64,000 bases of DNA from Betaproteobacteria bacterium (GCA_027492485.1 JAPUER010000053.1:106159-170158); one strand, 5' to 3'. Shown: positions 18,075-26,307, counted from the stretch's first letter. Numbers and translations are program-made. The notes: a model not told the origin generated them from the letters alone.

Positions 18075-18371
18075 ATGTCGATGCACAACCCCGGTCACCC
18101 CGGCGAACTATTGCGCACCTGGATCGAAGGTGCAAATTTGACCGTGACGCAACTCGCTGATCACATTGGCGTAACCCGTGCAACTTTGTCCCGCATCATC
18201 AACGGCCATGCGGGTGTGACCGCAGAGATGGACTTGCGCCTGCATCAGGCGCTTGGTACGCGCGAAGGTTTGTGGCTTGACTTGCAGAAACAACGGGATT
18301 TGTGGGTTGCCAAGCAAGCGAAGACGCCGCGCATTAAGAGGCTAGTGATGGCTGAAACTGTGGTGGCCTGA
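18075..18371 (+). CDS. higA: HigA-like antitoxin (XRE-family HTH)
   Basis: A 98-residue protein with an HTH: LTVTQLADHIGVTRATLSRI followed by INGHAGVT. The N-terminal HPGELLRTW motif is typical of HigA/VapI antitoxins. It should neutralise HigB and repress the operon. GGAGGC lies upstream of the ATG. Confidence 0.9.
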   Translation: MSMHNPGHPGELLRTWIEGANLTVTQLADHIGVTRATLSRIINGHAGVTAEMDLRLHQALGTREGLWLDLQKQRDLWVAKQAKTPRIKRLVMAETVVA

Positions 18372-18397
18372 AAATCGCGGGACCGGCGTGAATCAAT

Positions 18398-18456
18398 CTG
18401 CTAACCAATTCCTGGAAGGCGGATTGCGTTCACATCTGAATCGAGCCGGTTAGCAG
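18398..18456. repeat. Inverted repeat between the two TA modules
   Basis: CTGCTAACC (18398-18406) is mirrored perfectly by GGTTAGCAG (18448-18456) with a 41-nt loop, in the gap between convergent higA and the RelE-like toxin. No T-run follows, so it is not a clear terminator. Confidence 0.5.
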
Positions 18457-18482
18457 CCGAAAGCAGTACGAAGGCGTCTTAC

Positions 18483-18764
18483 TCACCGCCTCGACGCCAC
18501 CTCATACATGGCATTCCGCTCGCGCGTTCCAACAGCGACGACGATCACAATGACTTCGGCGTCGCGAACTTCGTAGACGAGACGGTACCCGACGCTGCGC
18601 AGTTTGATCTTGTAGCGGTCTTTGCTGTCGCTCAGCTTGGCGGCGGGTACTCGGGGATTGTTGAGACGTTCGCTGAGCTTGGCTTTGAATTGCTCGCGCG
18701 TGTGATTGTCCAGTTTGCGCCATTCCTTGAGCGCGTCCTCAAGAAAACCTAGTTCGTAGCGCAT
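18483..18764 (-). CDS. relE: RelE/ParE-family toxin
   Basis: A 93-residue protein with the RelE layout: YELGFLEDALKEWRKLD at the start, then RYKIKLRSVGYRLVYEV (basic residues on the RNA-cleaving face) and a C-terminal VVAVGTRERNAMY. It lies 15 nt downstream of an antitoxin gene of the Phd/RelB type. Cleavage of mRNA at the ribosome is the family activity. Confidence 0.88.
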   Translation of the reverse strand: MRYELGFLEDALKEWRKLDNHTREQFKAKLSERLNNPRVPAAKLSDSKDRYKIKLRSVGYRLVYEVRDAEVIVIVVAVGTRERNAMYEVASRR

Positions 18765-18779
18765 GCGCCGTCCGTTTGT

Positions 18780-19016
18780 TTACAGGTCGTCGAGCGCTAC
18801 TTTTACGACGCGCTGCCCCTTACGCGTGTCGGCAATCGCGTTCAACTCGGCGTCTTCGAGCCGTTCAAGCATCACGGCGTAGGCCTTGGCAGGCACACAA
18901 TAGAACGCCGGCTCATTGCGATTGAGGATCGCAACCGGAAAGCCTTCAAATGCGCGATCAAAGCGGGCAACCCTCGTAGCCGCGATGAGTGACTGACGCC
19001 CACCGGCGCCCGCCAT
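18780..19016 (-). CDS. relB: Phd/RelB-type antitoxin
   Basis: A 78-residue protein whose FPVAILNRNEPAFYCVPAKA core is the hallmark of antitoxins paired with RelE-like toxins. The tail (KVALDDL) matches the toxin-binding end of these proteins. The first 12 or so residues are less typical; the start is taken as ATG 19016. It precedes its toxin, the usual order for this type, and is divergent from the M50 protease gene. Confidence 0.83.
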   Translation of the reverse strand: MAGAGGRQSLIAATRVARFDRAFEGFPVAILNRNEPAFYCVPAKAYAVMLERLEDAELNAIADTRKGQRVVKVALDDL

Positions 19017-19190
19017 GTTGGCGACCGTAAAAAAATAGTGGTAGTGCTTGCCAAGCGGACCGCCCAGCCGCCCGCAGTTCGCCTGGGTGCTGACCGTTCG
19101 CGATTCGACGGGCATACTGCGAACGAAACGATGCGGGCGGGTGGCGGGTTGCGCCGCGCGCAGCACGAACCATTCACAGATACCGCGACA

Positions 19191-19922
19191 ATGACCAAAC
19201 TCCTGCTGCTGCTTTTCTCCGGTCTCAAGTTCGGCAAGATCTTCACCACCGCCGGCACCATGCTGATCTCGGTGGTGGCCTATGCCTTCATCTTCGGCTG
19301 GGGCTACGCCGTTGGTTTCGTGGCGTTGATCTTCGTGCATGAGATGGGGCATTACTTCGCGGCACGACATCGTGGTCTCGACGTCGGTGCGCCGACCTTC
19401 ATTCCCTTCGTTGGCGCCTGGGTGATGCTGAAGGATCTGCCGCACAACGCCGAGACCGAGGCGTTCGTGGGGCTTGGCGGTCCGCTGATCGGCACCGTCG
19501 GCGCGCTGGTGGTGTACTTTCTTGCGCGCAGCTACGACAGCACGCTGCTACTGGCGATTTCGTATTCGGGCTTCTTTCTCAATCTGTTCAACATGATTCC
19601 GCTGTCGCCGTTCGATGGCGGGCGCATCACGGCGGTGCTGTCGCCGCGCATCTGGTTCCTAGGTGTGCCGGTGCTGCTGGGCTTGTTCGTCTGGCGGCCG
19701 AGCCCGATGCTGATCCTGATCGCGCTGATGGCGGCGCCGCAGCTCTGGAAAGCCTGGCAGTACCGCAGCGACAGCGAGGAGGCGCAGACCTACTACGCCG
19801 TCTCCGGCGCCACGCGGCTGCAATACGCGACCTACTACATCGTGCTGCTTGCTTTCCTCGCAGTCATGACACACGATGTGCACGAGATGGTGCAGGCAGC
19901 GCGCGCGGCAAAAGGCATCTGA
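19191..19922 (+). CDS. M50 (site-2 protease-like) membrane metalloprotease
   Basis: A 243-residue membrane protein with HEMGH (zinc ligands and catalytic Glu) in an early helix and a second metal motif in NMIPLSPFDGGR. It lacks the PDZ domain of RseP, so it resembles the compact M50 group found in many bacteria whose substrates are unknown. ATG 19191 gives a sensible hydrophobic start (MTKLLLLLFSGLKFGK). Upstream extension of the frame has no support. Confidence 0.85.
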   Translation: MTKLLLLLFSGLKFGKIFTTAGTMLISVVAYAFIFGWGYAVGFVALIFVHEMGHYFAARHRGLDVGAPTFIPFVGAWVMLKDLPHNAETEAFVGLGGPLIGTVGALVVYFLARSYDSTLLLAISYSGFFLNLFNMIPLSPFDGGRITAVLSPRIWFLGVPVLLGLFVWRPSPMLILIALMAAPQLWKAWQYRSDSEEAQTYYAVSGATRLQYATYYIVLLAFLAVMTHDVHEMVQAARAAKGI

Positions 19923-19976
19923 CCACGCCCGCGCTGCGTTTGCCGCCGCGTCGTCGCTGCACTATGCTCGCAACCG

Positions 19977-20285
19977 ATGCAACGCGTTGCCCATGCTCCC
20001 AATCTCGCCATCGCCACGCTGTGGCTCGATGTGCTGACCAGCGACGGCATCGCGGCGACAGTGCAGCGGCAATACCTCGGCGGCGGCATTGGCGAACTGC
20101 CGCCGCATCAATGCCTGCCCGAAATCTGGGTAAGCGACGACGCCCAGGCGGCGCGCGCGAAGGGGCTGTTGCGCGATTTGCAAAACCTGCCGCAACGGCG
20201 CTGGGCCTGCCGCGCCTGTCACGAAATCGTCGAAGGCGGCTTCGAGTCCTGCTGGAACTGCGGCGCCCCGATGCCGCTGCCGTGA
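19977..20285 (+). CDS. DUF2007 domain protein with zinc ribbon
   Basis: A 102-residue protein. The N-terminal half (LWLDVLTSDGIAATVQRQYL through LPEIWVSDD) matches DUF2007, a PII-like signal domain. The C-terminal half is a two-CxxC zinc ribbon (CRACHE and CWNCGAP). Role unknown. It converges with the exonuclease gene with a 1-nt gap. Confidence 0.82.
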   Translation: MQRVAHAPNLAIATLWLDVLTSDGIAATVQRQYLGGGIGELPPHQCLPEIWVSDDAQAARAKGLLRDLQNLPQRRWACRACHEIVEGGFESCWNCGAPMPLP

Positions 20286-20286
20286 A

Positions 20287-20934
20287 TCAGTCCGGGTCGT
20301 CGAGGCCGGTGATCGGCCAGTGCGCCTGCGCGCCCGCCGCACCGGCGTTGAGCGCGTCGAACACCGCGATGGCGCCGTAGGCATCGTTGGCCGCGTAGCT
20401 CTGCTGCGCGATGGACAGCGTGGGTAGCGACCAGTTCGATGTGCTCATCCGTTTCGATTTGCTGAACTGCCGCCCGAGCACGATGGCGACCGCGGTCTTG
20501 ACGCCCACTTCATTGCGGTAGCCCTGCTCGCGAAACCACGCAGTCAGATCGAGCACCGCGCGCAGCGGCGTACCCAGCCGGGCACGGATGTGGCTGCGGT
20601 CGGACTTCAGGCCGAAGCCGACCTTCACCGTTGTGCGGCTGCCGAGCAGCGTGGCGATGGCCGTGCGCGATGCCGGGTTGTTCACCTGAAACAGCCATGC
20701 CCGATCCGCAGTGGCGAACTGCACGACGTGGGGCCCGGTCGATGCCTCGCCTTTCAGGAAGGTTGGCTTCGATTCGGTGTCGAAACCAACATAGGCGTGT
20801 CGCGCAATCTCGGTCGCTGCCTGTGCGCATTCGTCGGCCGTTGCCGGCACCTGAATGCATGCCGGTGCAAGCGGCGCGAACGGCGGCAGTGTCGCGATGT
20901 GCTCGGCGGTGGGCGGGAAGGGGCGCGGGCGCAT
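20287..20934 (-). CDS. 3'-5' exonuclease (DnaQ/RNase D superfamily)
   Basis: A 215-residue DEDDy exonuclease domain. Exo I is VGFDTESKP (D and E), Exo II lies in VGFGLKSDRSHI, and Exo III is QQSYAANDAYGA (Tyr-x3-Asp). It is a single-domain protein without the HRDC of RNase D, like small WRN-exonuclease-type proteins. The substrate (RNA or DNA) cannot be told. Confidence 0.85.
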   Translation of the reverse strand: MRPRPFPPTAEHIATLPPFAPLAPACIQVPATADECAQAATEIARHAYVGFDTESKPTFLKGEASTGPHVVQFATADRAWLFQVNNPASRTAIATLLGSRTTVKVGFGLKSDRSHIRARLGTPLRAVLDLTAWFREQGYRNEVGVKTAVAIVLGRQFSKSKRMSTSNWSLPTLSIAQQSYAANDAYGAIAVFDALNAGAAGAQAHWPITGLDDPD

Positions 20935-20955
20935 GATGATCGGCCGGGCGCTGCG

Positions 20956-22848
20956 CTAAGGCACCAGCAATTGCAGGTATGCCTCGATGTCCGGCGCGCT
21001 GCTGCGCGCCGCGCCGCCGGCCACGGCACCTGCGACCAGCGCGCCGCCGCGCAGGCCGAGCAGGTAACGCAGGATCAGCACGCCATCGGTGCCGAAGCGA
21101 TATTGCCCGTCGCCGTCAATGTCGAGCGCCGGGCGGATGCTGTCGAGCCGCGCCTTCACCGCTGCCGGATCGATGAGGGTGGCATCGACGGAAAGCGTGT
21201 CGGCGATCAGCGCGTTGCCAGTGAAACCCGCCAGATAGCGGGCGACCAGCAGGCCGTCGGTGGCGGCGTTGTAGATATTTGTTGGAGTGCTTTTGTCGAC
21301 GTTGAGCGTGGCACCCGGTGCGCCGTCATAGGCGGCCTTCACGTCAATGCGGCCCCAGCCGTAGGTGTTGTTGGGCACCGTGGTGGCAAGGTTGCCGCAA
21401 TTCACGGCTGCTGAGCGCCGCACGGCGGTCCGCATCAACGCCCGTTTGATTGCGTCGGGATCGCCAATCAAGTCCGGCCGTGCGGACATGAGCAGCGCGG
21501 CGGCTCCTGCGACATGCGGTCCAGCCATCGAGGTGCCGCTCGACGAACCGTAGCTGGTGTCGGATGTCCGGGTACTGGAGCGGACCGACACCCCGGGCGC
21601 CGAGACATCCGGTTTCAGGCGGCCACTGCCGTCAACCGTGACCGGACCACGGCTCGAGAAGGAAGCGATGGCGTCGCTGGCGCTGGCTCCGTCGGTGGCG
21701 CCAACCGACAACACGGCCTCGTAGATTGCTGCCGGGTCGAGCACCGTTGAGCATGCCGCCCCAGCGTTGCCCGCGCTCACCACCACCAGGATGCCGGCCG
21801 CCCGTACGCTCTCGACCACCGACTTCAATACGTTGACGTCGGTGCAGCCCTCCGATGGCGGACATCCCCACGAATTGTTGATGACGTGCGGCGCTTTCGA
21901 CGGATCCGGGTTGGCGTTGGCGAGGTCGGTGGGCGCAATGAACCACTGGAAGCATTCGGCGTAGGTGGCGGGCGTGCCGTTGCCCTGATCCATGTTGCGG
22001 CAGCCGATCCATCTAGCGCCCGGCGCGACGCCCACTTGATTGCTGCCGCCGTCGTCGCCAACCATGGTGCCCATCGTGTGGGTGCCATGCCCCTGGTCGT
22101 CACACGGTACAACCGAGTTCGCACCACAGGAACCGCCGCCGGAGTGAATGGCGTCGTGCCAGTGGTAGTTGTGATTGGCGGCGATGCCATCCCAGCCGCG
22201 ATACTTGCCTTTGAGTGCGCTATGGGTCCACCGGTAGCCGGTGTCCTGACCGCCGACGACAATGCCTTGACCGGTGAACCCGGCAGTCCACATTTCGCTG
22301 GCGCGAACCCTGGTCACGCCCTGTTCGACAGCAGCGACGGCGGTCGGTGATTCGGCACGCTTCCGGGCCAGGAGCTCTTGCGCCGGCTGCTTCAGCTTCA
22401 CCGTCGGATTGGCCGACAACCGCGCCACGTCAGCTCGTGCCGCCAGCGCCTCTGCCGTCAACGCGTCCGCCTGCACCAGAATCATGTTGGTGACCCAGAA
22501 CGACTGATGCAGCACGCCACGCGACGTGAGCCAGCTGCGAAGGTCAGCTTGTGTGGTCTCGGCGTGTTTGCGCAGCGTCTCGTACACCCAGCGACCGCGC
22601 TCGGTCTTGTCGGCGATGTCTGCCGCTCCGGAAAGATCGGCCTGCGTCGGCATCTGCACCAGCACCGGCACCGTCGTTTTGTCGAGCAACTGATCGACTA
22701 CCCAGCCGTCGGCTTTGCCGCGCAGTTGCGGCGATGCAGTGAAGGTAGCGGCCAGCAGCGGTGCGGCAGCCGCCGTTGCCAGCAGCGAGCCGAGCAGGCG
22801 CGCGATGCCGGCACGGCACTGCAATCGGATCAATGGCGTATTCAACAT
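20956..22848 (-). CDS. Secreted subtilisin-like serine protease (S8) with dockerin-like tail
   Basis: A 630-residue preproprotease. The signal peptide ends near AAAAPLLAATF. An I9-like propeptide covers about residues 35-160. The catalytic triad is present: Asp in GGQDTGYRW (about 199), His in GHGTHTMGT (about 251), Ser in GTSMAGPHVAGA (about 437). The C-terminal ~110 residues hold two dockerin-like units (TDGLLVARYLAGFTG and LDIDGDGQYRFGTDGVLILR), related to the end of the delta-60 protein at 7931. I chose ATG 22848 because it alone begins a signal peptide. Confidence 0.92.
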   Translation of the reverse strand: MLNTPLIRLQCRAGIARLLGSLLATAAAAPLLAATFTASPQLRGKADGWVVDQLLDKTTVPVLVQMPTQADLSGAADIADKTERGRWVYETLRKHAETTQADLRSWLTSRGVLHQSFWVTNMILVQADALTAEALAARADVARLSANPTVKLKQPAQELLARKRAESPTAVAAVEQGVTRVRASEMWTAGFTGQGIVVGGQDTGYRWTHSALKGKYRGWDGIAANHNYHWHDAIHSGGGSCGANSVVPCDDQGHGTHTMGTMVGDDGGSNQVGVAPGARWIGCRNMDQGNGTPATYAECFQWFIAPTDLANANPDPSKAPHVINNSWGCPPSEGCTDVNVLKSVVESVRAAGILVVVSAGNAGAACSTVLDPAAIYEAVLSVGATDGASASDAIASFSSRGPVTVDGSGRLKPDVSAPGVSVRSSTRTSDTSYGSSSGTSMAGPHVAGAAALLMSARPDLIGDPDAIKRALMRTAVRRSAAVNCGNLATTVPNNTYGWGRIDVKAAYDGAPGATLNVDKSTPTNIYNAATDGLLVARYLAGFTGNALIADTLSVDATLIDPAAVKARLDSIRPALDIDGDGQYRFGTDGVLILRYLLGLRGGALVAGAVAGGAARSSAPDIEAYLQLLVP

Positions 22849-22912
22849 GGGAGCGACGGCTGTGTGCAATGCGTTCGACGCGCGGGTGCGGTGTGAGGTT
22901 GGCGGAAAGAAA

Positions 22913-23674
22913 TCAGCTGCGAACGTCGGCGACCGGTTCATCGCCAAAGTCAGGCCGCTCAAGATAGCGCAACACGCGAGCCGCCGCGTCGTCGATGCTC
23001 AGTAATTGCCCGCTGCGGTGGTACTCCACAAAACGTGCGTGATCGGGAAATGCGTCGGCGTCGGTACCGCGCAGGTGCGTCTGCATGTCGGTGTCGATGA
23101 TGCCGGGGGCCAGCGAGCAGATTCTGGCGCCGTTCGGATGCGCCGCTTCCTCCAGCGCCACGCAGCGCGAGAAGTGGTCCATGCCCGCCTTGGCGGCGCT
23201 GTAGAGCGATTGCGACGCCATCGCGCGGCGGCCGTTGCCGGACGAAATGTTGAGCACGCGGCGCCTGCCCGGCCATCTTGCCGTGCATTGCAGGAACGCA
23301 GCCGTCAACTGCATCGGCGCTTCGAGCCCGACCCGAAGCACCAGCGGCACGTCGGCGGCGCGGGTGTCGGCAAGCGGTGCAATGGCCGGCAGCACCGCCG
23401 CGTTGTTGATCAGCGTGGCGGTGGCGAACGCCTGGCCGTCGGCCCCGTGCAGCCACTTCCGCAGCCGCGCGGCCGCGACCAGGCCGCCGTCGGCAAAGTC
23501 CTGCGACCATTGTTCGAGCGAACACGCCGGTGTGGCGGCGGCAAGGGCCGCGAGGTCGTGGTTGCCGTTGCGCGCGATGCAAACCAGCGAGTGGCCGGGT
23601 TGCACCAGTTGTCGCGCCATGCCGAGCCCAAGTCCGCGCGAGGCGCCGGTGATGATGTAGAGGTGATGCCGCAT
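22913..23674 (-). CDS. Short-chain dehydrogenase/reductase
   Basis: A 253-residue SDR with the NADP-binding TGASRGLGLGMA, NNAAVLP, catalytic Ser in NISSGNGRR and YSAAK. The pattern resembles benzil/sepiapterin reductases, but the substrate is unknown. It lies head to tail with the subtilase gene, 64 nt upstream of that gene's start. Confidence 0.87.
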   Translation of the reverse strand: MRHHLYIITGASRGLGLGMARQLVQPGHSLVCIARNGNHDLAALAAATPACSLEQWSQDFADGGLVAAARLRKWLHGADGQAFATATLINNAAVLPAIAPLADTRAADVPLVLRVGLEAPMQLTAAFLQCTARWPGRRRVLNISSGNGRRAMASQSLYSAAKAGMDHFSRCVALEEAAHPNGARICSLAPGIIDTDMQTHLRGTDADAFPDHARFVEYHRSGQLLSIDDAAARVLRYLERPDFGDEPVADVRS

Positions 23675-23797
23675 CGCAGAATGGTAGCGTCAGCCGCCGG
23701 CCACCGGGTTGGTAACCGGCTACCGATAAGAGTTTGCACTGGAATTCCGCGCGCCACAATGCACAGCCATCGCACCTCATCTCTCCCGGAGCCGGCA

Positions 23798-24051
23798 ATG
23801 GAATTCCAATGCGCTCACCGCTGGGTGTTTAGCAGTTGGGGCGGAACGCCTGCCGAGCAGGAAGACGCGCTCGCATCGGCGGTCGGTCACGAGGTGACCA
23901 TCCGCGTGACGCACTGCGGCATGTGCCACTCCGATCTGCACCTGCAGGCCGGTGGCTTCGGCATGGGCGGCGGCCGCTGGCGTCGGTCAATCGGGCGCTG
24001 GACGATCTCGCGCATGGCCGCGTGGTGGGCCGGCTAGTATTGCAGCCGTAG
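23798..24051 (+). pseudogene. Zinc alcohol dehydrogenase remnant with internal deletion
   Basis: The first ~55 codons encode the N-terminus of a zinc ADH, including VTHCGMCHSDLHLQAGGFGMG with the catalytic-zinc cysteine. After about 23970 the frame shifts, and a second frame ends with VNRALDDLAHGRVVGRLVLQ, the classic C-terminus of the same family. The ~260 middle residues are missing. Two ends of one gene joined across a deletion explain this best. Confidence 0.8.
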
Positions 24052-24731
24052 TGTTTCGGCATTGGCCGCCACTGCGGTCGGCAAATACGGCGTTGGGCAT
24101 TTCGGCGAGGCGCAATTTTCTCGGTGCATTGCTGGCGGCATCGCTGCTACCGGCCTGCGGGCGCAAGCGCGTCGTCGGTCGCCGCATCGCGGCGGGCGCC
24201 ACCGTGCTGGCGCTTGGCGATTCGCTCACCTTCGGCACCGGCGCTGCGCCGGAGAGCAGCTATCCGAGCGTGCTGGCGCGGCTGACCGGCTGGAACGTGA
24301 TCAATGCCGGCGTTCCCGGCGACACCTCGGCGCAGGAGCTGGCCCGCTTGCCGGCGCTGATGCAGGAACATTCGCCGCAGCTCGTGCTGGTCAGCATCGG
24401 TGGCAACGATTTTCTGCGCCGGATGAACGACGGTGACACCCGCGCCAACATTCGCCGCATCTGCGAGCAAGCGCAGGCCGGCGGCGCCCAGGTGCTGCTG
24501 ATCGCGGTGCCGGCGTTGAGCGCGGCGGCGCTGCTCGCCGGTTCGCTGTCCGATCACCCGCTGTACGAAGAAATCGCCGATTCGCTGCGCCTGCCGCTGC
24601 ATGCGAAAGGCTGGTCGACGGTGCTCGCCAATGCCGCGCTGCGCTCCGACCAGATTCACTCCAACGCGCAGGGCTACGAACTGTTTGCCCGTGGCCTGGC
24701 CGATGCGGCGCGGACGGCGCAGTTGCTGTGA
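24051..24731 (+). CDS. tesA: TesA-like SGNH esterase/lysophospholipase, probable lipoprotein
   Basis: An SGNH hydrolase with block I GDSLTFGTGA (nucleophile Ser), block II NAGVPGDTS, block III IGGNDFLR and block V DQIHSNAQGY (Asp and His). The N-terminus has an ARRNFLGALLAASLLPAC segment, which looks like a twin-arginine-type signal joined to a lipobox. There is no ATG; GTG 24051 or TTG 24093 could start it. The GTG overlaps the ADH remnant stop. Substrate range (thioester, ester or lysolipid) is unknown. Confidence 0.82.
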   Translation: MFRHWPPLRSANTALGISARRNFLGALLAASLLPACGRKRVVGRRIAAGATVLALGDSLTFGTGAAPESSYPSVLARLTGWNVINAGVPGDTSAQELARLPALMQEHSPQLVLVSIGGNDFLRRMNDGDTRANIRRICEQAQAGGAQVLLIAVPALSAAALLAGSLSDHPLYEEIADSLRLPLHAKGWSTVLANAALRSDQIHSNAQGYELFARGLADAARTAQLL

Positions 24732-24779
24732 ATGGGACGCGCGTGCGTTGTGTTTGCGGGAAGCACGGAACAAGGCCCC

Positions 24780-24856
24780 GTTCACCCTGAACGCAGTGAA
24801 GGGTTCGACGATTGGATGCGAGTTTCAAACCCTTCGCCTTCGGCTCAGGGCGAACG
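24780..24856. repeat. Inverted repeat after tesA
   Basis: CGTTCACCCTGAACGCAGTG followed by AAGGGTTCGA (24780-24809) is mirrored by 24822-24856 (AACCCTTCGCCTTCGGCTCA then GGGCGAACGG). It is of the common CCCTGAGC...GAAGGG repeat class seen in many proteobacteria, and fills the convergent gap between tesA and the Mrr-like gene. Confidence 0.75.
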
Positions 24857-24881
24857 GTTCACGCTTATGTTCAGCGCTTCC

Positions 24882-25514
24882 CTAACCGGGCCGTTTGCCT
24901 GCATCGCCAGCCGTGCCGATCGTCGCCTGCGTCAGCAGCGCCAGTTCGCTGCCGGTGACGATGCGGATGCTGTTCTTTGCCGCGAATTGGCGGGCGGCAT
25001 CGCTCGGCGCGTTGAGCGCGATGTAGAGGCCCTGACCGGCGTCGTCGCCAGCGGCCGAGGTCAGGGCCGCCGCCAGTTCGCGCAGCGGTTCGACGCCGTG
25101 GCTGGCGGCCTTCCAGCGTTGGTGGCTGAGCAGCGCGCTGCGCCCGCCCTTGCTGACGATCCAGTCGGCGCCCTTGCCGCTGAACCGCGCCACGCTGTAG
25201 CCGTCGGCTACATACGCCCGTTCGAGAGTGCCGACGAAATCGCGTCCGGACAGCGCGGCGAGGCGTTGCAGCGTGGCCTCGACCTTGGCCGGGCTGGGCG
25301 CCTGCCATTGCCGCCACGCCGCGATCATGCCGATCACGGCGAACGGCAGCCCGGACACTGCGCCAACGGCGGCATAGCGGGCCGGGAACAGGCTGTAACA
25401 GGCAAACCCCACCACCGCCGCCACCGCGAAACTGATCCACCACGGCGAGCGCAGCAGCACTGCGAACAGCGAGCGGTCGGACATCTTGGGAAGCGAGAAC
25501 TGCACAGCGGGCAT
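24882..25514 (-). CDS. Membrane protein with Mrr-like restriction endonuclease domain
   Basis: A 210-residue protein. Two hydrophobic segments (residues ~18-60, including WWISFAVAAVVGFACYSLF) precede a domain with GRDFVGTLERAYVADGYSV, GADWIVSKGG and LLSHQRWKA, the layout of the Mrr_cat nuclease fold. The usual Q-x-K is read here as SHQRWK. Such membrane-tethered Mrr-like proteins are common and mostly unstudied. ATG 25514 is preferred over an upstream extension. Confidence 0.75.
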   Translation of the reverse strand: MPAVQFSLPKMSDRSLFAVLLRSPWWISFAVAAVVGFACYSLFPARYAAVGAVSGLPFAVIGMIAAWRQWQAPSPAKVEATLQRLAALSGRDFVGTLERAYVADGYSVARFSGKGADWIVSKGGRSALLSHQRWKAASHGVEPLRELAAALTSAAGDDAGQGLYIALNAPSDAARQFAAKNSIRIVTGSELALLTQATIGTAGDAGKRPG

Positions 25515-25583
25515 CCGGTGGTGGGTGGGGAGCGTGTTTGTAGCACGCGGCAGGGGCGTGGCCGGGTCGGGTCGGCTGACTAT

Positions 25584-25701
25584 TGGCTTTTTGCTGAAAG
25601 CGCCATTCAAATTGGGCTAAGAACGCGATTTGACGAGAAGTCGACTTTAGGCACTATCTGCCTTCGAGCCCTTATTGGATGGCGTTCATGCCAGAAAGCC
25701 A
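25584..25701. repeat. Palindromic element, copy D (118 bp)
   Basis: The arms run 25584-25642 and 25643-25701, centred on AAGTC|GACTT. Both arms start TGGCTTT and share CGCCAT(T/C)CAA and GGGCT at the same offsets; about 34 of 59 positions agree between arms. The element ends 25 nt upstream of the groESL -35 box. Confidence 0.88.
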
Positions 25702-25726
25702 TTACCTCTGTTTCCCCGGTTCCGGG

Positions 25727-25754
25727 TTGAAAGTGGGCTATCGCTACCTATAAT
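25727..25754 (+). promoter_or_regulatory. Sigma-70 type promoter of groESL
   Basis: TTGAAA (25727-25732), a 16-nt spacer and a perfect TATAAT (25749-25754). The CIRCE operator begins on the last base of the -10 box, so HrcA would block initiation here. Confidence 0.88.
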
Positions 25755-25780
25755 TAGCACTCATCAGGGGCGAGTGCTAA
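25754..25780. promoter_or_regulatory. CIRCE operator (HrcA site)
   Basis: TTAGCACTC-N9-GAGTGCTAA, an exact match to the CIRCE consensus. It shows that groESL is under HrcA repression and heat induction; hrcA itself is not in the window. Confidence 0.97.
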
Positions 25781-25914
25781 CAATCGGAATTTCCGCAGTT
25801 AGCGCTCGCTACGGTTGCAACCTTCATGCTGGTTGCAAATCGTCCGCCAAGGCCCGATGCGGCTGGCGGATGCCTCCGTTTTCAAAACCGAGAATTGTTC
25901 AAGGAGAACTCTTC

Positions 25915-26211
25915 ATGTCACTGAAACTTCGCCCCCTGCACGATCGCGTGATCGTCAAGCGCCTCGAAGAAGAGCGCAAAACCGCCTCCGGCATCGTGAT
26001 CCCGGACACCGCCACCGAGAAGCCCGATCAGGGTGAAGTGCTCGCCGTCGGCCCCGGCAAGCGCGACGACAGCGGCAAGCAAAACGCGCCGGACGTGAAA
26101 GTCGGCGACAAGGTGCTGTTCGGCAAGTACGCCGGGCAGACGGTCAAGGTCGATGGCGATGAACTCTTGGTTATGCGCGAAGAGGACATCATGGCGGTAG
26201 TCACCAAGTAA
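25915..26211 (+). CDS. groS: Co-chaperonin GroES
   Basis: A 98-residue Gro[22 protein letters not shown] and the mobile loop that binds GroEL are clear, followed by [19 protein letters not shown] and the EDIMAVV end. AAGGAG lies about 9 nt before the ATG at 25915. First gene of the CIRCE-controlled groES-groEL operon. Confidence 0.98.
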   Translation: MSLKLRPLHDRVIVKRLEEERKTASGIVIPDTATEKPDQGEVLAVGPGKRDDSGKQNAPDVKVGDKVLFGKYAGQTVKVDGDELLVMREEDIMAVVTK

Positions 26212-26253
26212 CGCAGACGTCCAAGAGCGCACAGCGCGATTGGCAACGACTGC

Positions 26254-26280
26254 GTCATCCCGGCGGAGGCCGGGATCCAG
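26254..26280. repeat. REP-type palindrome between groES and groEL
   Basis: GTCATCCCGGCGGAGGCCGG followed by GATCCAG: CCCGG/CCGGG arms. It belongs to the same GTCATnCCGGC...GCCGGnATCCAG class as the repeats around the GIY-YIG gene at 52538. It may affect the groES/groEL mRNA ratio. Confidence 0.8.
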
Positions 26281-26307
26281 TGCGTAGACCACGCGCAGCG
26301 CATTTGA

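Noticed and set aside
22849-22962. Upstream extension of the subtilase
   Set aside because: It would overlap the SDR gene and hide the signal peptide that begins at 22848.
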